This document shows positions 8,153 through 17,143 of a stretch of 64,000 nt of DNA, in pieces (the stretch's first letter is position 1; each line of letters begins with the position of its first letter). The stretch is from Thermosediminibacter litoriperuensis (GTDB lineage Bacteria; Bacillota; Thermosediminibacteria; Thermosediminibacterales; Thermosediminibacteraceae), in assembly GCF_008124715.1 (NCBI RefSeq), contig NZ_VNHO01000004.1:54894-118893 (forward strand). The letters are read 5' to 3'. The notes beneath the pieces are model-generated. The model was not told the origin of the DNA. It did no database searches and saw only the letters and a list, made by a program, of their open reading frames with translations. The translations under genes were made by a program, and so were the position numbers.

Positions 8153-8680
8153 TTAACCGGAATCGCCGCTGCCTTCATTCTTACGAATAAAGCGGTAAAG
8201 CACAAATCTTACCGCAAGAAGACTTATCACCAGCTCGGGCAATAGGTAACTGCCGTTGTAAATCGCCGAGTAGACGAGGGCATTCATACCCTCGGGAGCG
8301 TAGGAGGCAAAGAAGATTACACCTGAAAGAAGGTGCGAAAGGAACCGCCCCAAAATACCCGCGGGTATGCCGAGATAAATCCTGCCTCCGAACAACCCTG
8401 CGAGACCCAGCAGTCCGAATGCGAGCGGGTAGTCTAAAATTACCTGTGCCGGGTGAACGATGTAGGGTTCTATCACTAGCTGCAGAAGACCGTATACCGT
8501 CCCTGCCAGAACCCCTTTGGCAGCTCCATGCCGTACCGAGTAGAGGATGATGGGCACCATGCTACCCAGGGTAACGGAGCCGCCGTAGGGGGCCTGAAAG
8601 ACCTTGATGAAACTCAGTATAGTGGCAATCCCAATCATCAGTGCCCCTTCGATAAATGCAGATAGATTCTGTCTTCTCAT
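8153..8680 (-). CDS. thiT: Thiamine-specific ECF transporter substrate-binding component ThiT
   Basis: Integral membrane S-component of an energy-coupling-factor importer that binds thiamine. It has 175 residues with six hydrophobic segments and ThiT-type features: GGSVTLGSMVPIILYSVRHG in the first third, a YGLLQLVIEPYIVHPAQ segment and a FLSHLLSGVIFFA helix. I chose the ATG at 8680 because GGAGGG is correctly spaced from it; the ATG at 8686 abuts the ribosome site. Its transcript begins with a TPP riboswitch and terminator, which fits control by thiamine pyrophosphate. The shared EcfAAT module is not nearby. Confidence 0.93.
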   Translation of the reverse strand: MRRQNLSAFIEGALMIGIATILSFIKVFQAPYGGSVTLGSMVPIILYSVRHGAAKGVLAGTVYGLLQLVIEPYIVHPAQVILDYPLAFGLLGLAGLFGGRIYLGIPAGILGRFLSHLLSGVIFFASYAPEGMNALVYSAIYNGSYLLPELVISLLAVRFVLYRFIRKNEGSGDSG

Positions 8681-8704
8681 GGTCATCCCTCCGCCTTTTT
8701 AATA

Positions 8705-8735
8705 TAAAAATAAAAGCCCACCCGTATAGGTGGGC
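8705..8735 (-). terminator. Riboswitch-controlled terminator before thiT
   Basis: On the minus strand GCCCACC / GGTGGGC forms a stem with a four-to-six-base loop, followed by a T-rich tract. It sits between the TPP aptamer and the thiT start and is the expected expression platform. Confidence 0.88.
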
Positions 8736-8754
8736 AAGTAAATCGGCGCGATTC

Positions 8755-8848
8755 ACGTGCTTCCCTACGCGGGCATTACCCCGTTCAGGTTCTGGGGTCG
8801 AAGCCCTACCATCGGGCTTCCTCTCAGCCGGAGCTCCCCCAGCACGTT
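8755..8848 (-). ncRNA. TPP riboswitch (THI element)
   Basis: Read on the minus strand the segment carries the THI-box landmarks in order: GGGGGAGC, CTGAGAGGA, a variable stem, CGACCC, AGAACCTGA, then GGTAATGCC and GCGTAGGGAAG. The terminal stem is ACGTGCT / AGCACGT. It binds thiamine pyrophosphate and here precedes a terminator and the thiamine transporter gene, so excess TPP should stop transcription. TATAAT-like boxes just upstream (8860-8885) are probable promoter elements. Confidence 0.97.
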
Positions 8849-9114
8849 CAACAACTATTTTATTATATTATACTATATTATACATACACGAAAAAACCAT
8901 TTATTCCAATTTATTATACATCTATAGAAGATTATTGCCAATACCCTCACGTCCTATCCCGCATCAGCTTAACAAACCGGACTATGATTGTAGGGAAAGC
9001 AATAACCAGCCCCGGCAAAGAAACCCGGATGCTGGCAGGAGAAGATTTCTTCAGGCTGAAAACCTTGAAGTAAAAATTGAGCGCACCGGTGCGGGAACGT
9101 CGTTAAGCCTTTTC
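8849..9114. other. Intergenic stretch without a recognised gene
   Basis: Apart from the probable AT-rich thiT promoter at its left end, this stretch holds no convincing gene. A 29-codon frame on the plus strand (ATG at 8981) has no ribosome site and no recognisable product. It lies between thiT, transcribed away, and the 3' end of the P-type ATPase gene. Confidence 0.5.
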
Positions 9115-11253
9115 TCATAACTTCCTTATTTTCAACAATCTGATTCCGTTGAGAGTCACCAGTAAAGTGACCCCCATATCGGCCATAATGGCGAGCCACA
9201 GCGTCAACCAGCCCGGGAAAACGGCCGCAACCGCCAGGACTTTAATGACCAGCGACAGTGTTATATTCTGGCGTATCACCTGCAGCGCAGCCCTGCTCAG
9301 GCGGACCGTAAAAGCCACTTTGGTCAGGTCGTCGGTCATTAACACTATGTCCGCCGTCTCAAGGGCCGTATCGGTACCGGTCCCGCCCATGGCTATTCCC
9401 ACAGTAGCTGCAGCCAGCGCGGGAGCGTCATTTATACCATCCCCCACCATGGCAACCTTTCCGTACTTTTTTATCAAATCTTCCAGGGCCCTTACCTTAT
9501 CCTGCGGCAGCAGTTCGGCGAAAAATTCATCGACACCGGCACGAGCGGCTACAGCTTTAGCAGTGGCTTCATTGTCGCCGGTAAGCATGACCGTCCGCTC
9601 GATGCCGGCGCGTTTGAGTGAAGCCACCGTATTTTTGCTCGATTCCCTAATCTCATCGGCAACGGCTATAATTCCTATGATGCCGCTTTCCGTACCCACC
9701 AGGATGGCCGTCTTTCCTTCCTCCTGAAGGCGCTTCACGTCCTCCGTTATTCCTCCGGTCTCTATGCCCCTCTCCTCAAAAAACTTTATACTTCCTATGA
9801 ATATCGTTTCTCCGCCCACGAAACCCCTCGCCCCCCGGCCTGTGAAAGCTGCGAAACCCTCAACCGGCATTATTTTTATACCCCGGGCTTCCGCGGCTTT
9901 AACTATCGCAATGGCAAGGGGGTGTTCCGATCGCTTTTCGACGCTGGCAGCCTTGCGCAGCACTTCTGTTTCAGATTCGGTGCCCACGGGTATTACATCG
10001 GTAACCACCGGCTCCCCTCTCGTAAGAGTGCCGGTCTTGTCAAAAGCGACAACCTTCAGCGACCCTGCTTCTTCCAGGTATATTCCGCCTTTTATCAAAA
10101 CTCCGTTCCTGGCCGCGTTGCCTATAGCACTTACTATTGCGGCGGGCGTGGAAACCACCAGAGCGCACGGACACGATACCACCAGCAAAGCCAGGCCGCG
10201 GTACAGCCACGGCCGCCATTCATAACCTAGGAAAAGCGGCGGGACCAGTGCTACGGTACCGGCGAGCATAATCACTATGGGGGTATAAACAGCTGCAAAC
10301 CGGTCCACAAAAGCCTGAGCCGGAGCGCGTCTTGTCTGGGCTTCTTCAACCAGGTGTATAATTTTCGCCAAGGTGGTATCCTGGACGAGTTTCGTCACTT
10401 TGACTTCCAGTGAGCCGTGAATGTTAAGGGTTCCCGCATAGACCTCGTCACCGGGTCCCTTCTCAGCGGGTATGGATTCTCCGGTGACAGCCGCCTCGTT
10501 TACCGCCGACTCGCCCTTTATTATGACCCCGTCCATGGCTATCTTCTCCCCGGGACGGATTACCATTATATCGTCTATATTAATCTCATCTACGGGAACA
10601 TCCGCCTCGCCCCACGGCTTTTTTATTCTGGCCGTCTTGGGTGCTATGTCCATGAGGCGGCGTATCGACTGTCTCGCTCTCTCCATGGTCCAGGATTCCA
10701 GCATTTCCGAAACCGAGTAGAGGAACGACACAACAGCACCCTCTTCCAGCTCGCCAATTGCCACTGCCCCCATAACAGCTATGCTCATGAGCACGCTCAT
10801 ATTAAAATTAAGGCGTCTTAAAGAATAACAAGCCTTCCGGAAATTCCCCCAGCCTCCGGTGACCATGGCTAGCAGGAACAGAGGGACATAGATGTGAGTT
10901 GACATACCTGTTTTCTTGCCAATATAAGCCGCCAAAAGGGCAACCGCGGACACCGCCGTCCGGAGCAATTCGCTGTTTATCTTAATTCCAGTCCCTGCCT
11001 GAGTCTGCTCCTCTTGTTCCTCAACCGGGATTATTTTATAGTTTTCTTTAAGACCTTCCCGGCGGATTGCAGCGAGGTCAACCTCACCTTCCACGGTGAG
11101 TTTACCTGTAGCCGGGTTTAAAACAGCCCTGGTAACACCAGGCATCGCCGCCACGCTCTTTTCAAACTTGGCGGCACAATCGAGTCAGGTAATGCCTTCG
11201 ACTCTATACACCTTTTTTTCATCGACTCTGTACACCTTTTCTTCAGCTCCCAT
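9115..11253 (-). CDS. Heavy-metal P1B-type ATPase with in-frame UGA in the HMA metal site (candidate selenoprotein)
   Basis: Integral membrane Zn/Cd/Pb-type efflux ATPase (CadA/ZntA family), 712 codons. Motifs are SCPCALVVSTP in the transport helix, DKTGTLT phosphorylation site, the HP of RSEHPLA, and GDGINDAPAL hinge. The best start is ATG 11253, preceded by GGAGATGGAGGG. In that frame codon 23 is TGA at 11185-11187, exactly where the first cysteine of the HMA motif (TCxxCAAKFE) belongs; the codons read IT-UGA-LDCAAKFEKSV. A perfect 7-bp hairpin (arms 11169-11175 and 11147-11153) begins nine bases after the UGA. Either UGA is read as selenocysteine or translation starts internally near 11154 without this metal site. 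The leader also has a 24-base tandem repeat giving KVYRV twice. Confidence 0.88.
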
Positions 11254-11417
11254 ATTTCCCTCCATCTCCTGCTTTAAAAATATTAATATTACGTTTGAAC
11301 ATTTATTTAATTGTTTGATTATATTATATACCTGTTATCCATGGCCTGCAACATTTATCCAGAAAAAAAACGGCAGGACACAGCACCGGGATCACATCGT
11401 TGAAAATTGTCAATATA

Positions 11418-11447
11418 TTGACAGGATGCCAGAACTTGTTTTATATT
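11418..11447 (+). promoter_or_regulatory. Sigma-A promoter of the ubiA-type gene
   Basis: TTGACA at 11418-11423 and TATATT at 11442-11447 are separated by 18 bases, about 40 bases before the prenyltransferase start. Confidence 0.65.
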
Positions 11448-11486
11448 AAACTCGAAAAAACTATTCTTCCGGGAAAGGAGGATATC

Positions 11487-12419
11487 ATGTTTAACGAAAA
11501 CCGTATCCGAATCTGGCGTGGCTTCTGGCAGCTCGCCGATCCTAAAATATGGATCGCCTCAACGGTTCCGATGGCCGTCGCTGCCGCCCTTGCCTATGGT
11601 CTCGAGGGAAAGTTTAACCTGTACTGGTTCTTTTGGAGTTTGCTTGGGGTATACCTAATCGAAATAGGAAAAAACGCGGTAAACGAATTTGTGGACTACG
11701 AATCCGGCGTAGACACATACGTTACGCCTGACAAAAGAACCCCTTTCAGCGGCGGGAAAAAAGTCATAGTCGACGGAATACTGAGCCTATCGGAAGTCAA
11801 GGTAATCGCAACTGTTACCATGATTATTGCAGGTCTCGTTGGCATTTATGTCGTCTTTGCGAGAGAACCCGAGGTATTATGGATAGGCGTTGCCGGTTTC
11901 GTTATTGCCGTATTTTACAGCCTGCCGCCTGCAAAACTCTGCTACAGGGGTTTCGGCGAATTCGCTGTGGGTCTTACCTTCGGCCCCCTCGTGCTGTGCG
12001 GAACCTACCTGGTCCAGACTCATAATATCTCCCTTGAGGCCGTCCTGTCCTCATTAATTCTAGGGTTGCTCATCGCTAACGTCCTCTGGATCAACCAGTT
12101 CCCCGACTACGAAGCGGACCTGAGGGGCCAAAAGAGAAACTGGGTGGTGAGGATGGGCAAAAAAAAGGCTACCACCGTGTTTGCCGCACTTTTTATTGCG
12201 GCGTTCGCCCTGAGTGCCGTACTCGCTTTCATCGCAGGCAACCCCTTTTTCCTATTGCCGCTATCCGCCTTTCCCCTTGCCAGACGTGCCGTTGATGTCG
12301 CAAGGCGGTACTACGACGATATTCCCAGGCTTATAGAAGCCAATGCAAAAACGGTCCAGGCATACCAGCTCACAGGTCTAACACTGATGATAGGGGCATT
12401 GTTAAACAAATTTTTATAA
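11487..12419 (+). CDS. UbiA-family prenyltransferase (MenA/DmkA-like)
   Basis: Integral membrane prenyltransferase of 310 residues that would attach a polyprenyl chain to an aromatic acceptor such as 1,4-dihydroxy-2-naphthoate, giving demethylmenaquinone. The first aspartate-rich motif is NEFVDYESGVD; the second is NQFPDYEAD, both in the usual places, with about eight membrane helices. The ATG at 11487 is preceded by AAAGGAGG at ideal spacing. Its neighbours are an FMN-binding lipoprotein, a polyprenyl diphosphate synthase and NDH-2, which is the gene set of flavin-based extracellular electron transfer, where this enzyme is DmkA. A role in ordinary menaquinone synthesis is possible. Confidence 0.85.
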   Translation: MFNENRIRIWRGFWQLADPKIWIASTVPMAVAAALAYGLEGKFNLYWFFWSLLGVYLIEIGKNAVNEFVDYESGVDTYVTPDKRTPFSGGKKVIVDGILSLSEVKVIATVTMIIAGLVGIYVVFAREPEVLWIGVAGFVIAVFYSLPPAKLCYRGFGEFAVGLTFGPLVLCGTYLVQTHNISLEAVLSSLILGLLIANVLWINQFPDYEADLRGQKRNWVVRMGKKKATTVFAALFIAAFALSAVLAFIAGNPFFLLPLSAFPLARRAVDVARRYYDDIPRLIEANAKTVQAYQLTGLTLMIGALLNKFL

Positions 12420-12511
12420 TATTTCAGAAGAAGGATTTTTGCTTCTTGTGTATAATATATTATATAGAGTAGTTAAACAAATAAACATACTCATAATCAG
12501 GGGGGAAGTTT

Positions 12512-13330
12512 ATGAAAAAATTACTCGTCCTAACACTGGTACTTGTCCTGGTCGTAGCTCTTGTAGCCGGCTGCAGCTCCCAAAACTCACAGCAGCAACA
12601 GCAGCCGCAGGAGCAGCAGAATCAGCAAAGTGAGCAGCCGCAGCAGACAGCACTGAAGGACGGCACCTACTACGCGGAAAACAAAGAGTTCGATGACCAT
12701 GGCTGGAAGGGTCTTGTGACCGTGATTGTGAAAGATGGAAAAATAACAAACGTGTTCTACGATGAAATCAACCAGGAAGGCAAGCTGAAGAGCTTCGATC
12801 CAGAATACGGTCCCAGGATGAAGGAGAAATCCGGCATCACACCGCTGGAAGCCTATCCGAAACTGGAGCAGGCCCTGGTCGAAAAGCAGAAGCCCGAAGA
12901 TGTAGACGCGGTAGCTGGCGCCACGCACTCGTCGGACAGCTTCAAGAACCTGGCAGCCGAAGCGCTGAAAGGTTCACCAGTTGAAGCCAAAGACGGGCTG
13001 AAGAATGGCCTTTACAAGGCAGCGGAAGCCGACTTTGACGACCACGGCTGGAAAGCCATAGCCGCAGTAATTGTAAAAGACGGCAAAATCCAGTCTGCAT
13101 TTTTCGATGAGGTCAACAAGGACGACGGCCGTTACAAGTTAACCGACCAGGAGTACGCCAAGAATATGGAAGCAAAATCGGGTACTACTCCCGCAAAAGC
13201 GGTTGAAGCCCTTACAAAGTCCCTCATAGAAAAGCAGAATGTCGAACAGGTAGATGCAGTGACGGGTGCCACCGGAACGACCGCCAAGTACAAGGATTTA
13301 ATGACAAAAGCCCTTTCTCTGGCAAAATAA
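12512..13330 (+). CDS. FMN-binding lipoprotein with two FMN-bind domains (PplA-like)
   Basis: Secreted lipoprotein of 272 residues. Signal peptide and lipobox VAGC end near residue 21, followed by a Q-rich flexible linker. Two tandem FMN_bind domains follow, each with the LKDGTYYA/LKNGLYKA start, the DDHGWK segment and the acceptor motif: DAVAGATHSS near residue 133 and DAVTGATGTT near 251. In this family FMN is attached covalently to the threonine by an ApbE-type transferase. No apbE is in this window, so the modifying enzyme must be elsewhere. By similarity to Listeria PplA it is expected to carry electrons from the membrane to outside acceptors. Confidence 0.9.
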   Translation: MKKLLVLTLVLVLVVALVAGCSSQNSQQQQQPQEQQNQQSEQPQQTALKDGTYYAENKEFDDHGWKGLVTVIVKDGKITNVFYDEINQEGKLKSFDPEYGPRMKEKSGITPLEAYPKLEQALVEKQKPEDVDAVAGATHSSDSFKNLAAEALKGSPVEAKDGLKNGLYKAAEADFDDHGWKAIAAVIVKDGKIQSAFFDEVNKDDGRYKLTDQEYAKNMEAKSGTTPAKAVEALTKSLIEKQNVEQVDAVTGATGTTAKYKDLMTKALSLAK

Positions 13331-13351
13331 TAGCCGGAAAAAGGAAATTCG

Positions 13352-13385
13352 AAGGGCATACACTAGGGTATGCCCTTTCTTTTAT
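13352..13385 (+). terminator. Terminator after the FMN lipoprotein gene
   Basis: AAGGGCATAC / GGTATGCCCTT forms a 10-bp stem with a five-base loop followed by a T-rich stretch. Confidence 0.8.
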
Positions 13386-13413
13386 AATTTATATAGAAAG
13401 AGTGAAGTTTCGC

Positions 13414-14385
13414 ATGGCAAGATTCGATTTTTACCGGGAAATCTCTCATGAAATGTCCTGCCTGGAGGAAGAACTTCTCGCATCGGTAAAGACAAAAGAA
13501 ACTTTTCTCTCGGAACCCCTGGAAAGGACTATAAGGGCTGGCGGCAAGAGGATAAGGCCCGCCCTGGTGTACCTTTCAGCCAGATTCGGCGATTACGACT
13601 ATGAAAGAATCAAACCCCTTGCGGTGGCCGTGGAGCTGGTACATACAGCTACATTGATCCACGATGACATCGTCGACGATTCCCCCCTGAGGCGGGGCAC
13701 CTCAACGGTACAGGCTGCTATTGGAAAGGACGCGGCGGTCTACGCTGGAGACTACGTGCTTGCCAGGGCTTTCAAGATGCTCGTAGACCACGGCGATTTC
13801 GACATTTTAAAGTCCGTATCCAGTGTACTCTACAGAGTATGCGAGGGTGAAGTGCGTCAGAAAAGGGAGGCCTTCGATCTCACCATAAGCTTTTTAGATT
13901 ACGCCCGGCGCATACGGAAAAAAACCGCCCTTCTCTTCGCCATCAGCTGTGAACTGGGTGCAAGAGGAGCAAAAGCCGACCCTCACACCGTATCTAGCCT
14001 GAAAAAATACGGTATGATGCTGGGGATGGCTTTTCAGGTAATGGACGACATCCTGGATCTGACGGAAGACGAAAACCGGAGCGGAAAGCCAAAGGGAAAT
14101 GACATAAAAGAAGGGGTAATCACTTTACCCCTCCTGTACGCCCTGAATAATAAATCTACTGAACGGGAACTACGGGAGCTTCTATCGGATAAAAACCGGA
14201 TAGACGAAAGCACAATCAATACTATAATCAAAATAGTAAAGGAATCGGGCGGTATAGAATACGCCCGGCATATAGCCGGGCGTTACGTGAAAAAATCCAA
14301 GGAACAATTATCAGTCCTTGAAGACATCCCCGCCAGGAGTTCTCTCATGCTCTTAGCCGACTACGTCGTGGAAAGAACCGGGTAG
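13414..14385 (+). CDS. Polyprenyl (all-trans) diphosphate synthase
   Basis: Cytoplasmic enzyme of 323 residues that condenses isopentenyl diphosphate units into the long chain used for quinone side chains. The first aspartate-rich motif is LIHDDIVDDSPLRRG, the second FQVMDDILDLTED, with GGKRIRP near residue 45. I prefer the ATG at 13414; a GTG at 13402 in the same frame is an alternative. Next to a UbiA-type prenyltransferase and NDH-2 it probably supplies the dedicated quinone chain (HepT/DmkB role). The gene ends by overlapping the NDH-2 gene tail to tail by 33 bases. Confidence 0.9.
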   Translation: MARFDFYREISHEMSCLEEELLASVKTKETFLSEPLERTIRAGGKRIRPALVYLSARFGDYDYERIKPLAVAVELVHTATLIHDDIVDDSPLRRGTSTVQAAIGKDAAVYAGDYVLARAFKMLVDHGDFDILKSVSSVLYRVCEGEVRQKREAFDLTISFLDYARRIRKKTALLFAISCELGARGAKADPHTVSSLKKYGMMLGMAFQVMDDILDLTEDENRSGKPKGNDIKEGVITLPLLYALNNKSTERELRELLSDKNRIDESTINTIIKIVKESGGIEYARHIAGRYVKKSKEQLSVLEDIPARSSLMLLADYVVERTG

Positions 14386-16107
14386 CGCCGCTTTCTGGCC
14401 TCCCCCTCTGACAATCCTCTTAATAAACCTGGAGATCCAGGGGATCACCCAGCGGTCGAGCCCGAAGGAATGGCCTGCGCCCGAGAAGCACACCGCCAGC
14501 GACACCATAAAGAACCACATATCCCCCGAACCGGAGATCATGAAATTGAGCAGCATGAAGAGCGATCCCAGTGAAGCCAGCGATGTAAACAGACCTAAGA
14601 GGAGGCACGTGCCAATTGCCAGCTCGCTCAACGTTATTACCGTCTGGAAAAACAGCGCGTGGGGGAATATGAATTTTTCAACAAACCAGGCGTACCATTC
14701 CGGCGTATTCGGCCCTATCGGGCTCGTAGACGCCCCCGCTACCAGCTTATCCCCTGCCGCCAGCCATCCGGCGTGTACCTTTTCAATACCCGAAACCAGC
14801 CACCTGTAGCCCAGGTAGACCCTCAGTATGGCCAGCCATACCATGCTGGTGCTAACGCCTATATTCTCCACCACGAAGGATTTCCCACGGTTTTTCCGGA
14901 AGAACTGATGCCCTATATATTCCCTTACGAACCCCAGGCCACCAACGCCGAAGAGATAGTGCATATCAGCCGCATGTTTGATGAAAGTAGCTATAAAGCC
15001 GGTAAGTTTACGTCCCATGACCTCGGCTACGCAGTACCTTTCGCCTATTGAGACCATATTGCCGTGGAGGTTGAGCTTGAGAGCCTTCTTGGGCTTGCCG
15101 GTAATATCGGCAGCAATGTTATGCGCCGCACACTCGCCGGACTGCATCGCAGATTCCACCAGCGCCGGCATGACGAAATTCTTTTCATCCACGTAAAAGC
15201 TTACGTCTCCTATCGCGTATATGCCTTTTTCGCTGGTCTCAAGGTATTCATTGACCTTTATCCTGCCCCGGCCGCCGGTCTCAAGCCCCAGCTTTTCGGC
15301 GATGGCGTTCCCCCTTACACCGCCGGTCCATATAAGAGTATGGGTTTTTATCTTTTCCCCGGTTTTAAGGGTTAAGCCATCGGGCTCAACGCTGACAATG
15401 GGAGAATTCAAGATTATTTTCACGCCATTCCTTTCGAGATAAGAAGTCGCTTTTTTAATGAGCTCTTCGGACAGGTTGGGAAGGATTTTGGGCAGGGCTT
15501 CCACTACCATCAGCGAAACTTCATTGCGGTCGATGCCGTACTCCCTGCACAGGTCTTCCACCCACTCCACCAGTTCTCCTACCATCTCGATCCCGGTAAA
15601 TCCACCGCCGCCCACGACAAAAGTGAGATATTCACGCCTTCTTTTTTCATCGGCCTCATACCTGGCCTTTTCGAACATCTCTACCACGCGCTGCTTAATC
15701 CTCAACGCATCTTCGAAAGACCAGAGTGTAAAGGCGTTTTCTTTCATGCCGGGAATGCCGAAGTACTCCGGTTCGCTGCCGCAAGCGATTATCAGGTAGT
15801 CGAAGGTATAATCCGCCTTCCTGCCCCTCAGGGTCCTGGTCTTCAAATCGGCATCGTGGATTTCATCTACTACCAGCGTAACCCCGGTCCCCTCCAGAGC
15901 TTTCTCCAGCGAATATAGCACTCCTTCCGGTTTTACCCTGTTGCCGGCGACCAGGTGAAGTTCCGTCAGGTAAACCTGATAAGGGGATCTGTTTATAAGG
16001 TAGATCTCTACGTCGTCTCGCTTGGCCAGAAGCTTGTTAAGCTTTTGGGCCGCCGTCAGCCCTCCAAATCCACCTCCCAGTACCAGAATTCGCTTTTTAT
16101 CCGCCAT
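14353..16107 (-). CDS. Type II NADH dehydrogenase (NDH-2) fused to a DoxX-like membrane domain
   Basis: Flavoprotein of 584 residues. Residues ~1-400 form the NDH-2 core: FAD-binding GGGFGGLTAAQ at the N-terminus, NAD-binding VVGGGGFTGIEMVGEL near 165, and the GDVSFY segment near 300. Residues ~430-570 form about four membrane helices resembling a DoxX domain (YLGYRWLVSGIEKVHAG). Ordinary NDH-2 proteins are about 400-450 residues with only a membrane-binding helix. An NDH-2 with an extra membrane domain is what the extracellular electron transfer loci use to pass electrons from NADH to a dedicated quinone pool. A GGGGGG ribosome site precedes the ATG. Confidence 0.9.
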   Translation of the reverse strand: MADKKRILVLGGGFGGLTAAQKLNKLLAKRDDVEIYLINRSPYQVYLTELHLVAGNRVKPEGVLYSLEKALEGTGVTLVVDEIHDADLKTRTLRGRKADYTFDYLIIACGSEPEYFGIPGMKENAFTLWSFEDALRIKQRVVEMFEKARYEADEKRRREYLTFVVGGGGFTGIEMVGELVEWVEDLCREYGIDRNEVSLMVVEALPKILPNLSEELIKKATSYLERNGVKIILNSPIVSVEPDGLTLKTGEKIKTHTLIWTGGVRGNAIAEKLGLETGGRGRIKVNEYLETSEKGIYAIGDVSFYVDEKNFVMPALVESAMQSGECAAHNIAADITGKPKKALKLNLHGNMVSIGERYCVAEVMGRKLTGFIATFIKHAADMHYLFGVGGLGFVREYIGHQFFRKNRGKSFVVENIGVSTSMVWLAILRVYLGYRWLVSGIEKVHAGWLAAGDKLVAGASTSPIGPNTPEWYAWFVEKFIFPHALFFQTVITLSELAIGTCLLLGLFTSLASLGSLFMLLNFMISGSGDMWFFMVSLAVCFSGAGHSFGLDRWVIPWISRFIKRIVRGGGQKAALPGSFHDVVG

Positions 16108-16262
16108 TCAAATTCCCCCCATCTTAAAAAAATTGCTGTAATTATTAAAAATGTAAAATCGTTTGATTCAATTCTATAATACAACGTAACGGGACTTTTG
16201 ACAAGAGAAAATGATTACTAGTGCTACAGAGCTGTAAAAAGGTGCAAATAAACAAACTTTTT

Positions 16263-17132
16263 TTATTTAAGTCCAGTAGTAGATATTCCTTTGACAAACT
16301 GCTTCTGGAATATCAAGAAAACCAGTATAGTCGGCAACGTCAGAAGCAGGGCGCCCGCCATAACCTGGTTCCAGAACTGGTAGTACTGATGGTAGAAGGA
16401 GTTGAGGCCCACCGGCAGGGTGTACATCTTCTCGCTGGAAGTGAGCAGGCTGGGCCATAGGAAACTATTCCAGTTACCGGTGAACATGAAGATAAACTGG
16501 GTGGCCAGGGCGGGTTTAGCCAAGGGAAGGGCTATCTTGAAGAATATGCCCCAGCGTGACATTCCGTCGATGACGGCCGCCTCTTCCAGTTCCTTCGGAA
16601 GGGATAGGAAGAATTGCCGCATCAGGAATATACCGAAGTTGCTGGTGAGAAACGGGATCGTAAGCCCCATGTAGGTGTTGATCCACCCAAGCTGCGAAAT
16701 GATGATATAAGTAGGCACCATGACCACCTGGCCGGGGATCATCATCTAAGCCAGCACCAGCATGAACAGGAAATTTCGTCCGGGGAAGTTTATCCGGGCC
16801 AGGGCGTACCCGGCCATGGAGTTGAAGAGGATGTTGCCGGTGGTAACGATCAGGGCCACTAGGAAGCTATTAAAAAACCACCGCCCAAAGGGGAATTGCG
16901 TCAGGATCATCTTGTAGTTATCCAGCGTCAGCATACTTATATTTACGGCAAACTTGTCTATCTCGCTGGTGGGCTTCAGCGACGTTATCACCGACCAGAT
17001 AAAGGGGCCCAGGGTTATTACGGCGTAAAGGATGAGCACCGCGTAAAGCAAGATTTTCGGTGATAACTTCTTAACCCCAACTCTTGGTAAGCCCGTTTCT
17101 ACCTTTGTCTGAACTTTTACTTCATTTTCCAT
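16263..17132 (-). pseudogene. Sugar ABC transporter permease (MalG-like) interrupted by an amber codon
   Basis: Integral membrane permease of the carbohydrate importer class (CUT1). The frame starts at ATG 17132 and carries the N-terminal helices up to NFLFMLVLA, where TAG at 16746-16748 interrupts it. The same frame continues directly with MMIPGQVVMVPTYIII, the EAA loop (EEAAVIDGMSRWGIFFK) and the C-terminal helices to 16263. Without the stop it is a normal 289-residue MalG-type permease. An ATG follows the TAG immediately, so reinitiation could make the second half separately. Otherwise the transporter of this cluster lacks one permease. Confidence 0.8.
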
Positions 17133-17143
17133 TTCCCCACCCC

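Noticed and set aside
8969..9199. Minus-strand frame over the ATPase 3' end and adjacent intergenic sequence
   Set aside because: It overlaps the ATPase coding end in another frame, has no ribosome site and encodes no recognisable domain.
11115..11154. ATPase start at internal ATG 11154
   Set aside because: It has no ribosome site and would cut the HMA domain after its metal motif, while ATG 11253 has a strong site and restores the domain apart from the UGA.
12587..12928. Minus-strand frames opposite the FMN lipoprotein gene
   Set aside because: They are antisense shadows of the Q-rich linker and FMN domain, without ribosome sites.
16198..16230. Promoter at TTGACA (16198) on the plus strand
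   Set aside because: No -10 box at suitable distance and no plus-strand gene downstream.
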